From positions 1,393,001-1,457,000 of the forward strand of contig NZ_CP011058.1 in the NCBI RefSeq assembly GCF_000961095.1: 64,000 nucleotides of DNA. The letters run 5' to 3'. This stretch comes from Paenibacillus beijingensis. GTDB lineage: Bacteria > Bacillota > Bacilli > Paenibacillales > Paenibacillaceae. Positions 49,162-58,832 of the stretch are shown piece after piece (positions within the stretch are counted from its first letter, which is position 1; each line of letters opens with the position of its first letter). The notes under the pieces are model-generated. The model ran no database searches. It saw nothing but the letters and a program-made list of their open reading frames with translations, and was not told the origin of the DNA. A program made the position numbers and the translations under genes.

Positions 49162-51864
49162 TTATTTTCGTTGTTCCTTGGCGAAATATAGATCCAACAA
49201 CCTGACGCTAAAAGCCAAATCAAACGTCAATCGGTTCTTCACCTCCGCCTGAATCGTCATCGATTCGGAGGTGTCTTTCTGAAGGCTCTCCAGCTTCTGC
49301 TTCGCGGCCGTAGCGATGCCGTGGTTGTATTCCCGATGTGGCTTCAAGACATTTAAAACGCTATTCAGATCCTGCTCCAGCCCCTTCGCGTCATTAGCGC
49401 TCATTCCCTGGAATGGAACGTAGATGTTATCGATTTTGCGGACCATATCTTCCACCATCACGGACAGCGGAAGTGTCGTCCGGTAATCTGGCATCACCGC
49501 CTCATTACGGTAAACGCCGAGTTTTAATTCACGATCATAACCGTTGCCGAACAGCGATTCGAATTCGAACAAAGCGGATCCATCCCCTCCCGCCATTACC
49601 GCTGCATTGATTTGACGTACGAGCTCCGTCTTTGTCAAATTGATAAAGGTACCGACACCGGACGTCACGAACGATTTACCTTGGGCAAGAAGGAGTGAAT
49701 TTTTCAAATCCTGTACGACGACGACAGCGTCCGGAACATAGGACATATGAAACAGGTTGTCTATCAGATTATGCTCTACCCAATACTTGGTTTCCTGGGC
49801 GTGCGTCTTTGGAGCTTCGTCATAATTGGGCCATACAGCCGCTGTAATTTGTAAACCGTCTCTGATCACATGGGATTCGGCAACTACCCTCTCGATCCAC
49901 GTATTAATGAAATCGGCCCGGAATTGAAGCCACTCATCCCAATGATCGTCTCCTGGATGCAGGTCAATCGGATCCACGCCGGCCTTCTTGATGAACAAAC
50001 CGCGTGTATAGGTATCGTATCCGAAATCATTCGTGTAGTCTCCGGAGCCCGGATAACGGGCATAATCCAGATGCAGGGAAGCGACATCGTATCTGGTCAA
50101 CAATTCCTTATAGATGGACGAAACAAAGTCTCTGGCTTCCGGCAGAGCGGGATTTAACCAGTACCATTTTGTACCATAGTCATCCAGTTCGAAATTATTC
50201 CCTTTTCTGTTCACCATGAGCCATTCGGGACGTTTCTCAACGACCGGTCCGCCAGTACCGAAAGCGAAGTTTTCCACCCAAGCATGAATCTCGATGCCCA
50301 GTTTCTCCCCTTCTTCAAGGTAAGCCTTCAACACGTCAAATCCTTCGTAAATCGGATTTAACTTGGTATAAGGGTTGTCGATGGGGAATATCGTGTAACC
50401 GTCCCACATCGATTCCAAATAAAGGGAATTGATGTTCGTCTCTTTCATTCTTTTCAGATGTTCCCGCACTTGTTCTATGTTCTTCTCTTTGGGACGAAGC
50501 CACAGGCCACGATTGTCGACTTTGCGTGACTCGAAATTCATAAAATAGGTATCCGATATATATTGATCCAATTCGTTCAACAGCTCGAATAACCCGTTCG
50601 TTACACCGCCCGAGAGCTCCGCTTTCGCCCGTTCATTGAGCGTTTTGGCAGCTGCGATTTTCTGCTCGATTTGCTCGTATGGAACATCCATGAACTTGCT
50701 CTTGGAATCTTGCAGCGCTTTTTCCGCATTCGCGATGCTGATATCGGCCTTGTCCAAATACGATTCCGGTGTGAAAATGATCAGCACTTGTTTATTCGCA
50801 TGGTCGAACCTTACTTTGGCGCCCACCAAGGCGTTTTTCGTCAACCATTCGTTTTTCACCCCGTGACCGGACAGGACATAGCCGCCTTCGGGAATAAGGC
50901 TGTCGTTGCCTCCGTTTGAGATGATGAAGCCTTTGTCGTTCACAACCGCTTCGAAGCCCCAAGGGTTCGTTCCGGTGTGCGTACCGTAGTTGCGGTCATA
51001 GACGATCAACTGGTCCGCGCCCCGAAAGCCGGGAAAAGGTCCGCCTGCGGCATCGTCCCAGCCGGCTGGGTTGTCTTCTTTCACCTTCGGATTAAAAGCG
51101 TCGTAAGTGATTTTGCCTGCCGAATAGATCAGGCTGTTCGTAACCAACTCCACCGAGTCGCCAACCGCAACCTTTCCGTTCAATTGATTGTAGAAGGGAC
51201 TTCCGGCTTGAATCGAGAGAACATAACCATCGGTTGGTATGGGAGAGTCGTTATTCAAATATTGTCCCGTACCAGGATCGTAAGTGATCGCTGTTACTCT
51301 CGTGACCTTGTCTTGGACGACGGTCAGTTCCATCCCCCACGGATTTTGTCCAGTCGAAGAACCATAGGAAGGCTGGTAAAGAATAACTTCATTAGCTCCG
51401 CGGGAAGCGTCTACTTTATCGATGCCGACAGTAATTCCGTTCACGGTAAAGTACTTGGACGGAAGCACCGGAATTTCAATGTTCCGCGTTTGTAACACAT
51501 CACCGACATCCAGATCCCCGAGCGCGGCGGTAGACGTTCCGGAAGCAGACAGAACATATCCCGTCGTCGGAATGAACGTTCCTTTGGTGCCATTCTGATT
51601 TTTGACCACTACAACGCCGTCGGCCACGATATACTCCACAGTGTCTTCACTGAACGGAGGCGTCGTTTCACCATAGTTTCGTGTGTAGATTGCAAGTTGA
51701 TCCTGACCACGTTCTTGATCGATCGCATTGACGGATAAACTCTTTCCGTCTTCAAGAACGATTTCCGGAACTCCCTCCGAATCTGCACCTGCCTGTCCAA
51801 CCGCTCCCGTAAAAAAAAGTGTTATTCCCACCAGAATTAATAAGGCTTTGTTCCTCTTTTTCAT
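49162..51864 (-). CDS. Secreted GHL10 (DUF187/YngK-like) glycoside hydrolase-like protein with triplicated N-terminal module
   Basis: The 900-residue protein has a signal peptide (KALLILVGITLFFTGAVGQAGA). The N-terminal 370 residues hold three copies of one module: AIYTRNYGETTPPFS ... TTGYVLSASG; VILYQPSYGSSTGQNPWG ... TDGYVLSIQAG; LIVYDRNYGTHTGTNPWG ... EGGYVLSGHG. A helical linker leads to the GHL10 barrel (RGLWLRPKEKNIEQVREHL, INSLYLESMWDG, IEIHAWVENFAFG, ASLHLDYARYPG, ITAAVWPNYDEAP). It is probably an extracellular glycosidase; its substrate is unknown. The promoter at 51976-52004 is assigned to it. Confidence 0.88.
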   Translation of the reverse strand: MKKRNKALLILVGITLFFTGAVGQAGADSEGVPEIVLEDGKSLSVNAIDQERGQDQLAIYTRNYGETTPPFSEDTVEYIVADGVVVVKNQNGTKGTFIPTTGYVLSASGTSTAALGDLDVGDVLQTRNIEIPVLPSKYFTVNGITVGIDKVDASRGANEVILYQPSYGSSTGQNPWGMELTVVQDKVTRVTAITYDPGTGQYLNNDSPIPTDGYVLSIQAGSPFYNQLNGKVAVGDSVELVTNSLIYSAGKITYDAFNPKVKEDNPAGWDDAAGGPFPGFRGADQLIVYDRNYGTHTGTNPWGFEAVVNDKGFIISNGGNDSLIPEGGYVLSGHGVKNEWLTKNALVGAKVRFDHANKQVLIIFTPESYLDKADISIANAEKALQDSKSKFMDVPYEQIEQKIAAAKTLNERAKAELSGGVTNGLFELLNELDQYISDTYFMNFESRKVDNRGLWLRPKEKNIEQVREHLKRMKETNINSLYLESMWDGYTIFPIDNPYTKLNPIYEGFDVLKAYLEEGEKLGIEIHAWVENFAFGTGGPVVEKRPEWLMVNRKGNNFELDDYGTKWYWLNPALPEARDFVSSIYKELLTRYDVASLHLDYARYPGSGDYTNDFGYDTYTRGLFIKKAGVDPIDLHPGDDHWDEWLQFRADFINTWIERVVAESHVIRDGLQITAAVWPNYDEAPKTHAQETKYWVEHNLIDNLFHMSYVPDAVVVVQDLKNSLLLAQGKSFVTSGVGTFINLTKTELVRQINAAVMAGGDGSALFEFESLFGNGYDRELKLGVYRNEAVMPDYRTTLPLSVMVEDMVRKIDNIYVPFQGMSANDAKGLEQDLNSVLNVLKPHREYNHGIATAAKQKLESLQKDTSESMTIQAEVKNRLTFDLAFSVRLLDLYFAKEQRK

Positions 51865-52393
51865 TTTACGCCTCCTCTATTCCTGTAGACTATTGTTCAT
51901 AGATTGTTCCTGAAAGTCTGACATGCTCTTCTCTTCGTCATCTCCTATATATTTGAATGCATTACCCATGTGTTAATTATAGTAACGTTTGTTTACAATG
52001 AAAAGATCTTTTTTTTTATTTTGATAAAAAAATATTTCCTCCTTTATTGGAATTGATAAGCTTCATTTCCCCTTCACACAGCAAATTTTGATGAGTCTTT
52101 TACTATAGAGATCGACACCCAAACCCATGGCCGCCACGTCTTCTTCGTAAGTGGAGATCGATCTAATCATCTAGGCGGAGCAGGCTTTGCCGGCTTACAT
52201 ACTGAAGAAATAATCCGATATATATTTTTTTATGGAAAAAAAATCTACTAGATGTTATGTTGTAGATAATCTGGATACGAGCCGGAATAAACGCTCACAC
52301 AAATTTATTACAGGCGGCTGTTAAACGTAATGTTCGCGGGAGAACATCTATCCGGGGTAGTGCACCACATCTCATCCATTGGAGGAAATTGTT
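51865..52393. other. Divergent intergenic region upstream of the GHL10 and Gfo/Idh/MocA genes
   Basis: About 530 bases. The left half holds the minus-strand promoter and operator-like repeat. Between about 52085 and 52250 a plus-strand frame without ATG (reading THGRHVFFVSGDRSNHLGG) looks like a gene remnant. An inverted repeat ATGTTC-6 nt-GAACAT lies at 52330-52347, shortly before the oxidoreductase gene. No intact gene is seen. Confidence 0.55.
51976..52004 (-). promoter_or_regulatory. Promoter of the GHL10 gene with LacI-like operator in the spacer
   Basis: On the minus strand TTTTCA (-35, 52004-51999), a 17-base spacer, then TATAAT (-10, 51981-51976). The spacer contains the imperfect palindrome GTAACG-TTT-GTTTAC (51982-51996 on +), a layout seen with LacI/CcpA-type repressors. 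Confidence 0.55.
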
Positions 52394-53470
52394 ATGAAAA
52401 AAATGAAAGTTGCAGTAATCGGATGCGGCACTATAGCTAACAGTGCACACATCCCGGCATACATGGCCAACCCATGTGCGGAGATAAAATATTTTTGCGA
52501 CATCATTAAAGAAAAGGCCCAAAAGGCTGTTAAGGAGTACGGATGCGGTGAAGCGATTCAAGATTATCATGACATCTTAAACGACCCTGAAATCGAAGCC
52601 GTGTCGATTTGCACACCAAATCATGTTCATGCATCAATCGCGATCGATTTTTTGAGTGCTGGCAAAAACGTATTATGCGAAAAACCGGCCGCAAGAACGT
52701 ATTCCGAAGCGCTGGAAATGCAAAAGGTTCAGCACGAAACAGGGAAGGTACTGAATATCGGCGTTGTGAACCGCTTTAATACCGGTGTAAACATCATCAA
52801 GAAAATGATCGAAACCGGCGAGCTCGGCGAAATTTACCATGTATACGTAAGTTTCCGTGCGCAACGTTCTATTCCAGGGTTAGGAGGAGCATTCACTACG
52901 AAGTCAATCGCGGGCGGCGGCGTATTAATTGATTGGGGTGTTCATCTTCTTGATATCGTCATGTATTGTTCGGGCGATCCGCAACCCAAAACGGTCTCCG
53001 GACAGACATACAGCATGCTGGGACGGAATATGGAAAACTACTCATATTTGAATATGTGGGCAGGTCCTCCCGATTATTCCGGAACGTACGATGTTGATGA
53101 CTTTGTAACGGCGATGATCAGAACCGAAGGACCGAGCATTACACTAAACGGCGCATGGGCTCAAAATATAGGCATCGAAGAGATGTATATCGATTTTTTG
53201 GGGGACAAGGCCGGAATAAGACTCCAATACGGAGCGGACTTCAAAATTTACAGCGCACAAAACGGCGCCTTGTTTGAAACCACTCCCAAGTTCAATATGG
53301 GAAATCATTTTCAAACCGAGATCGATAGCTTTATAGAGTGCATTAGATCAGGCGAAAAACTGCCGTCACACATTGATACGGTCGTTGTCACCGCGAAAAT
53401 TATTCAGGCAATATATGATTCATCCGATGCAGGCGCAGAAATAACCCTAACAAGTCTGGAGGATAAATAA
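52394..53470 (+). CDS. Gfo/Idh/MocA family oxidoreductase
   Basis: The 358-residue NAD(P)-dependent sugar dehydrogenase starts at ATG 52394 (MKKMKVAVIGCGTIANSAHIPAYM). GGAGG is placed just upstream; the TTG at 52379 lies within that site. The Rossmann motif GCGTIA, the family signature CEKPAARTYSEA with its catalytic Lys, and the C-terminal GGGVLIDWGVHLLDI with Asp/His are all present. It probably oxidises or epimerises a sugar or inositol-type substrate. The ribosome site of the next gene overlaps its 3' end. Confidence 0.92.
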   Translation: MKKMKVAVIGCGTIANSAHIPAYMANPCAEIKYFCDIIKEKAQKAVKEYGCGEAIQDYHDILNDPEIEAVSICTPNHVHASIAIDFLSAGKNVLCEKPAARTYSEALEMQKVQHETGKVLNIGVVNRFNTGVNIIKKMIETGELGEIYHVYVSFRAQRSIPGLGGAFTTKSIAGGGVLIDWGVHLLDIVMYCSGDPQPKTVSGQTYSMLGRNMENYSYLNMWAGPPDYSGTYDVDDFVTAMIRTEGPSITLNGAWAQNIGIEEMYIDFLGDKAGIRLQYGADFKIYSAQNGALFETTPKFNMGNHFQTEIDSFIECIRSGEKLPSHIDTVVVTAKIIQAIYDSSDAGAEITLTSLEDK

Positions 53471-53471
53471 G

Positions 53472-54320
53472 ATGGCTAAGATCGGTTTTATCGATTATTT
53501 CCTCGATGAATGGCATGCAGAAAAATATCCGGAATGGATTGAAAGTGCGACGGACGGCAAGATGAAAGTAACTTACGCTTACGGCAAGACCGATTCCACA
53601 ACCGGGCTCAGCAACGCCGACTGGTGTGAAAAAAAACGCATACAGCTGCTCGATTCAATAGAGGCTGTTGTGGAACAAAGCGATTATTTGATCGTACTGT
53701 CACCCGATAATCCGGAGTTTCACGAAGAACTGTCCGCGCTTCCTCTACAATCGGGAAAACCCACATATATCGATAAAACGTTTGCTCCCGATAGAAAGAC
53801 TGCGCTTCGTCTGTTCGAGTCAGCCAATCATCACGGAACGCCGATGTACTCAACCTCTGCTCTTCGGTTTGCAACTGAATACATTGAAACAGATAAGCAA
53901 GGCATTGAAACCATTTGCAGCGTCGGCCCAGGAAGTTTCAGCAATTATTCCATTCATCAAATTGAGCCGATCGTCTCGCTTATGGGAAGCGAGCCTAAGC
54001 GAGTCATGTATATCGGAACTCCCAAATCTCCCGCCCTGCTTATCGGATTCGCGGATGGAAGACAAGCCACGATCCATCATTTCGGATGGGAATGTCCTTT
54101 CAGTATGGTGTTAAACTATGATTCGGGCAACACGAAACTGTTAAAGCCCGAATCGGATTTCTTCGGTTTGTTTATTAAAAACTTGATCACGTTTTTTGAG
54201 ACCGGCAAGCCTGTGGTCGACCCGTCCGAAACGATAGCAATAGCAACCCTGATTGAGTACGGGCATAAGGCTGCGAAAAATCCCTATCAATGGCTGGAGC
54301 TTCCATCTGAAACGGTATAG
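53472..54320 (+). CDS. Gfo/Idh/MocA-like protein (shorter, partner of the upstream gene)
   Basis: The 282-residue protein begins MAKIGFIDYFLDEWHAEKYP, one base after the stop of the previous gene, with GGAGG inside that gene's end. It follows the Gfo/Idh/MocA plan in outline (SDYLIVLSPDNPEFHEELSALPLQSGKPTYIDKTFAPD in place of CEKP), but the N-terminal glycine-rich NAD motif is replaced by GFIDYF. It may therefore bind the cofactor poorly or serve as a non-catalytic partner. The C-terminal half (IHQIEPIVSLMG, ATIHHFGWECPFSM) is consistent with a dimerising beta-sheet. Its role with the upstream enzyme is inferred from the tight coupling. Confidence 0.8.
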   Translation: MAKIGFIDYFLDEWHAEKYPEWIESATDGKMKVTYAYGKTDSTTGLSNADWCEKKRIQLLDSIEAVVEQSDYLIVLSPDNPEFHEELSALPLQSGKPTYIDKTFAPDRKTALRLFESANHHGTPMYSTSALRFATEYIETDKQGIETICSVGPGSFSNYSIHQIEPIVSLMGSEPKRVMYIGTPKSPALLIGFADGRQATIHHFGWECPFSMVLNYDSGNTKLLKPESDFFGLFIKNLITFFETGKPVVDPSETIAIATLIEYGHKAAKNPYQWLELPSETV

Positions 54321-54487
54321 CTTGGCATTTCGCATTTTCAACTCCGATGGCGTGTCCACTTTCATTCCGCAAACGTAAGAAGAATACAACGAAGCGCTGC
54401 GACTTATTTCGACATTATTATTCAAACGGATACTCCATAGAGAATCTGGAGCAAAGGATCATTTATCCGTTGTAAATGGAGGAAAGC

Positions 54488-56677
54488 ATGTCGATTATGA
54501 GCACACTATCAGAAAAAATTCGGACACAATTGTCCGGCGAGCCGATATTCAGCGCGAAAACGGACCTGCAGCTGGATGGGCATTTCGGTGAGCTGTCGGT
54601 CATAATCACGGAGGATGAAATTACACTCTGGTGCGAAGATGGTTCACTGTCTTTCCGGCTTGCGATCGGGGAGCTGACGGAAGCACATGCGATGAACGGC
54701 GTCGGAGGAGGAATGCTGATTGCCGACACGAAGAACGGACCGATCGTGATCGCGCGGTACACCGCTGCGTTATCCTCGGTATTCGGATTTGCCGCCAAAT
54801 TATTAAGCGCGATGGCCAAGGAAGAAGAACGTCCGGTTGCCTTGGAGAATGAGTTTCCCCGTTACTGTCCCAATTGCGGAAATCCGCTGTCCGAAGGCAC
54901 GCAAATATGCCCGACTTGCAAAAATAACGGAAAAGTGATTGCTCGCATGCTGCGGTATGCCAAACCGTATAAGCTCCAAATGACGGCAGCAGCGTTTCTG
55001 CTCATTATGACAACCGTCTTTGAACTTATTCCTCCTTACTTGACCAAAGTCATGATCGACGACGTGCTGCAGCCGAAAAACATGGGATCGACGCTGCTAT
55101 GGGTCGTGCTCGGACTCGGCGCTACATCTCTAGTGATGTCCGTGATGCAAACGCTGCGCGGATTGATCGGCGTGTGGGTCGGTTCCAAGTTGATGGGTGA
55201 TTTGCGCAATGACATCTACAACTCGCTGATGAGGTTGTCCCTCGCTTTTTTTGATAGGAGACAAACGTCCCAGTTCATCGGACGCGTCAACAGCGATTCA
55301 GAGGCGATGCGCCAATTCATGACGGACGGCGTCATCTGGTTCAGCGGGGAGTCGCTTCGTGTCATCGCCATTTTTGTCATTATGTTCGGTCTAGATTGGA
55401 AATTAACGCTGCTTGCCCTGCTGCCGATGCCGGTTATGATTGCCGTATCCATGAAAATATGGCCCAAGATGGGTCGGCGCTGGTACCAGCAGTGGAGGTC
55501 CATTTTTCGGCTCAATGTACTGGTTGGCGATTCGCTGCAGGGGATTCGTGTCGTCAAAGCGTTCGGCCAGGAAACTTCGGAAATATCCCGATATTCCGAA
55601 GCGAATCACGAGGTCGTGCGTCAGAATATCCGAATCGAAGGTCTATGGCAGGGCATCTTTCCGATGTTTTCTCTCATTGCCGGAGTAGGCACTCTGTTTA
55701 TCTGGTATTATGGCGGCTCATCGGTGCTTCGGGACGAGCTTCAACTCGGCGTTCTGATGGCGTTCATTGCTTATGTCGGCATGCTGTTCGGTCCTCTGCA
55801 ATGGGTCAGCCAGATGATTAACTGGGCAAGCCATGCACTGTCTGCTGCCGATAGGGTATTTGAACTGATGGACACCCCTTCCGAGGTTCCGGACGCCCGC
55901 GACCCGGCGCCGATCGGTCTAATTATGGGTGAAGTGATATTCGACAATGTGACGTATGGATATGAAAAACATCATCCCGTCATCAAGGGCATCAACCTGC
56001 AGGTGAAAGCCGGCGAAATGATTGGACTTGTCGGTCATTCCGGAGCAGGCAAGTCGACGTTCATCAATCTGATCTGCCGGTTTTATGACACGGATGAAGG
56101 TTCCATCCGTATCGACGGTATCGATTTGCGCAGCATCAGCCAATCCGATCTGCGCAAGCAAATCGGCGTCGTCCTGCAGGAGACGTTTCTGTTCGACGGC
56201 ACGATTGCCGAGAATATCACCTATTCCAAGCCGGATGCAACGCCGGAGGAAATCATGCGGGCGGCTAAAATCGCCAATGCCCATGATTTTATCGTCCGTC
56301 TGCCGGACGGCTATGACACTAGGGTCGGAGAACGCGGGCATCGTCTGTCCGGCGGAGAAAAGCAGCGCGTTGCCATCGCTCGCGCGATTATCCACGATCC
56401 CCGCATTCTGATTTTGGATGAGGCAACCGCTTCAGTGGATACGGAAACGGAAAGGCAAATCCAGGAAGCGATCTCGCGACTTGTCAAAGGCCGAACGACT
56501 TTCGCAATCGCACACCGTCTTTCCACGCTCCGGAATGCGGACCGGCTTGTCGTATTGGAACGCGGGAAAATCGTGGAGGTCGGCACGCATGAAGAACTGC
56601 TCGCCCAAGAGGGCGCGTACTTTAAGCTTGTCGAGGCGCAGAAGGAACTGTCCAAAATCAAGGGGGTTGAAGGATGA
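54488..56677 (+). CDS. ABC exporter with N-terminal zinc ribbon, partner of DUF1854 protein
   Basis: Start ATG 54488 (MSIMSTLSEKIRTQL) lies 5 bases after GGAGG; the in-frame ATG 54476 overlaps that site. The protein is about 729 residues. The first 115 residues form a PH-like beta domain (GELSVIITEDEITLWCEDGSLSF), followed by a zinc ribbon CPNCGNPLSEGTQICPTC (Cys127, 130, 141, 144). Six membrane helices form an ABC transmembrane domain. The ATPase has Walker A GHSGAGKST, signature LSGGEKQR and Walker B ILILDEAT. It is a homodimeric exporter-type half transporter. It overlaps the DUF1854 gene by 4 bases, a conserved pairing; the substrate is unknown. Confidence 0.9.
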   Translation: MSIMSTLSEKIRTQLSGEPIFSAKTDLQLDGHFGELSVIITEDEITLWCEDGSLSFRLAIGELTEAHAMNGVGGGMLIADTKNGPIVIARYTAALSSVFGFAAKLLSAMAKEEERPVALENEFPRYCPNCGNPLSEGTQICPTCKNNGKVIARMLRYAKPYKLQMTAAAFLLIMTTVFELIPPYLTKVMIDDVLQPKNMGSTLLWVVLGLGATSLVMSVMQTLRGLIGVWVGSKLMGDLRNDIYNSLMRLSLAFFDRRQTSQFIGRVNSDSEAMRQFMTDGVIWFSGESLRVIAIFVIMFGLDWKLTLLALLPMPVMIAVSMKIWPKMGRRWYQQWRSIFRLNVLVGDSLQGIRVVKAFGQETSEISRYSEANHEVVRQNIRIEGLWQGIFPMFSLIAGVGTLFIWYYGGSSVLRDELQLGVLMAFIAYVGMLFGPLQWVSQMINWASHALSAADRVFELMDTPSEVPDARDPAPIGLIMGEVIFDNVTYGYEKHHPVIKGINLQVKAGEMIGLVGHSGAGKSTFINLICRFYDTDEGSIRIDGIDLRSISQSDLRKQIGVVLQETFLFDGTIAENITYSKPDATPEEIMRAAKIANAHDFIVRLPDGYDTRVGERGHRLSGGEKQRVAIARAIIHDPRILILDEATASVDTETERQIQEAISRLVKGRTTFAIAHRLSTLRNADRLVVLERGKIVEVGTHEELLAQEGAYFKLVEAQKELSKIKGVEG

Positions 56678-57174
56678 TGAACGACACCTATGATATACAC
56701 ATACTGGAGCCGGAAATCGTATATTTCAGCCGGGGTACGGGCGGTGTCCTTAAAGGCGTTGTCGAAGGCAAATTATATGAGGAGCTCATCGTCTTCCGTG
56801 CCTTTCCATTCCTGTACCCTACGCAATATATTTCCATACGTGATTCCAAGGGCGAGGAACTCGGCATCATCCAAGATATTTGGCAGCTTGATGAGGAGAG
56901 CGGAAAGGAATTGGAAAGAGAGCTTCAGTTTCGTTATTTCCTTCCTCGGGTAACACGTATCGAGAGTGTAAAAAACAAAACCGATTTGTGGATTTGGGAG
57001 CTGCAGACGGGCTTGGGCCGGACCCGCTTGTCCATGCCAAATTTGCATGAGTATATGCTGTTTCCGGGCGGGGGACGCATTATCCTTAGGGACGTCAGCG
57101 GCAAGAGGTGCGAAATCGAGGATTGGCGGACGCTTGACAGCCATAGCCGAATGCAGCTGACAGATGTGATATAA
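56674..57174 (+). CDS. DUF1854 family protein
   Basis: The 166-residue protein starts ATGATGA at the stop of the ABC gene. It has the DUF1854 pattern: HILEPEIVYFSRGTGGVLKGVV, VFRAFPFLYPTQYISIRDSKGEELGIIQDIWQLD, ELQFRYFLPRVTRIESV and RIILRDVSGKRCEIEDWRTLD. It is soluble and beta-rich and is probably an accessory subunit of the adjacent exporter. A strong terminator follows, so the two genes form a complete operon. Confidence 0.88.
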   Translation: MMNDTYDIHILEPEIVYFSRGTGGVLKGVVEGKLYEELIVFRAFPFLYPTQYISIRDSKGEELGIIQDIWQLDEESGKELERELQFRYFLPRVTRIESVKNKTDLWIWELQTGLGRTRLSMPNLHEYMLFPGGGRIILRDVSGKRCEIEDWRTLDSHSRMQLTDVI

Positions 57175-57198
57175 TTCGCGAATCGCAAAAGCGTTAAA

Positions 57199-57238
57199 AA
57201 ACGTTCCCCTGGTCATCCATTCTACCAGGGGAACGTTT
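57199..57238. terminator. Strong bidirectional terminator
   Basis: Perfect 14-bp arms AAACGTTCCCCTGG (57199-57212) and CCAGGGGAACGTTT (57225-57238), followed by CTTTAT on the plus strand and preceded by AAAAA for the minus strand. It separates the exporter operon from the convergent glycosidase-like gene. Confidence 0.9.
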
Positions 57239-57280
57239 CTTTATCCTGATGAAACCGTTATTTCGGCAACTGCGAAGGAT

Positions 57281-58497
57281 TCACTTTCCTTCCAACAAAG
57301 ACGGCATTTCCTGCCACCACTCGTAACGGTTAATGTATACTGTATCGAACAGCATCACCCCATACGTTCGCTCCCGGCACATCCGCACCGCTCTCCGGAA
57401 CTGTTCAAGATTTCCATCATAATCATTCAAATACAGGCTGGCAATGACAGGAATCCGGTTTTGGATGGCTTCGAGGCTCATGTCGATGGCGCCTTCCACA
57501 CTATACCATGCAGCCGGTCTGTTGTTCGCGGCAGCTTCCTCGACCGTAACCTCAGGGTAATAACAGCCTGTCATGATGAAATCGAGTTCATCCGCATAAG
57601 CGCTGTGGTGATAATCTACCGATGCCCAAGGCAGGCTGGAACGATACGTTTCGCTTGCCCAATTTACTCCTTCCTGGTAATAGAGCGGATACCAGGAACC
57701 GACGTAAATGCTAAACAGGCACTCGTGGCGAATCGATTTGACCGCCGCTTTCGCTTCCTGCACGAATTTCTTGATGTTGAGCGCGCGCCATTCCGTCCAT
57801 TTTGGAAACCATTTTCCTTGCCGGAAATCCCCCGTCCGCCGCCTGCAACGGGCTCTAAAATATCATAAGGCCACCGCTCTACGGTTTGGTTGATATACCG
57901 CTCGAACCCTTCTCTGCTCCGGTCGCTGAAATCTGCATGGATATTCGGATAACGGCAGCGGTCCAGCACGATCCCGTCGACCCCGTACCCGGAAACGATT
58001 TCCCGGAGGATAGACAGCTCGTGTTCGACGACTTCCGGATGGATCGGATTCACAAATACGGCATCATTGTCCTCACCCTCCGCATAAGCGGAAAGACCGG
58101 AAGATTCCGGTTTGATGTAAACGACCTCCCAATCTTTTTTTTGAAAAGCAATCCCTTCTCCGCTCTTCTTCGATCCTTCCATAAACACATCGACGTTAGC
58201 TAAAACCTTCAAGCCAGCAGAACGAGCCTCCCGCAATATTTCGGCCATAAAGTCCCTGCCCTCCCATGCTTGATAGCGGCCGTCCGACCACTCACTGACA
58301 TGAAGAGCATAACGACTGGGATATGTAGTATGCCCGTGAGGAATTTTCGCATCCACGACCAGATGCGTGACCCCGGACTCCTTCGCCCGGCTCACCAATG
58401 CTTCCTGCTCGCTTGGGTCAGCCAGATGGGCCCCGTTGGCCAGAAAGTCAACCCATAGCACATTCGCGCCTTTTTCGATTTGGTTATGCAACGGCAT
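57281..58497 (-). pseudogene. Frameshifted GHL10-like glycosidase
   Basis: Two frames join into one protein of about 405 residues. The first runs from MPLHNQIEKGANVLWVDFLA through HLVVDAKIPHGHTTYPSRY and DGIVLDRCRYPNIHADFSDRSREGF to ILEPVAGG. The second continues RTGDFRQGKWFPKWTEWRALNIKKFVQEA, then SIYVGSWYPLYYQEGVNWAS and VMLFDTVYINRYEWWQEM. The change falls in a GC-rich spot at about 57826-57842 (GGCGGACGGGGG on the minus strand) and needs one extra base. The family layout is that of GHL10/alpha-amylase-like barrels. It may be a true pseudogene or a base-call error. Confidence 0.8.
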
Positions 58498-58832
58498 CTA
58501 TTTCCCTCCCAACTCGGTACTGGTTTATTTCTTAGATTTCATTATATCAAAATTACTGATAACTATAAAGTTTTATTTCTATATTGAAATAATTTTAGGA
58601 ATAAATATTCAGTATTTATTTTGACAAGGACACCTTAACTCATATCGTGTTTAAAGCTCATTTCACTTTTCATTTTTTGATCCGAAGTCTAATAATCAAA
58701 GTACTTACTTAGTAGTTAAAAGCAAATTCCTTTATATTATACTTTAATAATGAAATTTTCCTTTAAAATTTAGTTGATTTTTAGAGGATATTCGTGATCA
58801 ATATAGAATATCTAATCAAGGAGGTGCCGACT
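58498..58832. other. AT-rich divergent intergenic region
   Basis: About 335 bases between the frameshifted glycosidase-like gene and the SGNH gene. It is strikingly AT-rich with many short A/T runs and should carry both promoters. I could not single out one clear -35/-10 pair and see no gene. Confidence 0.5.

Noticed and set aside
52085..52250. Plus-strand frame reading THGRHVFFVSGDRSNHLGG upstream of the Gfo/Idh/MocA gene
   Set aside because: There is no start codon after the preceding stop and no family match that I can support; mentioned only as a possible remnant.
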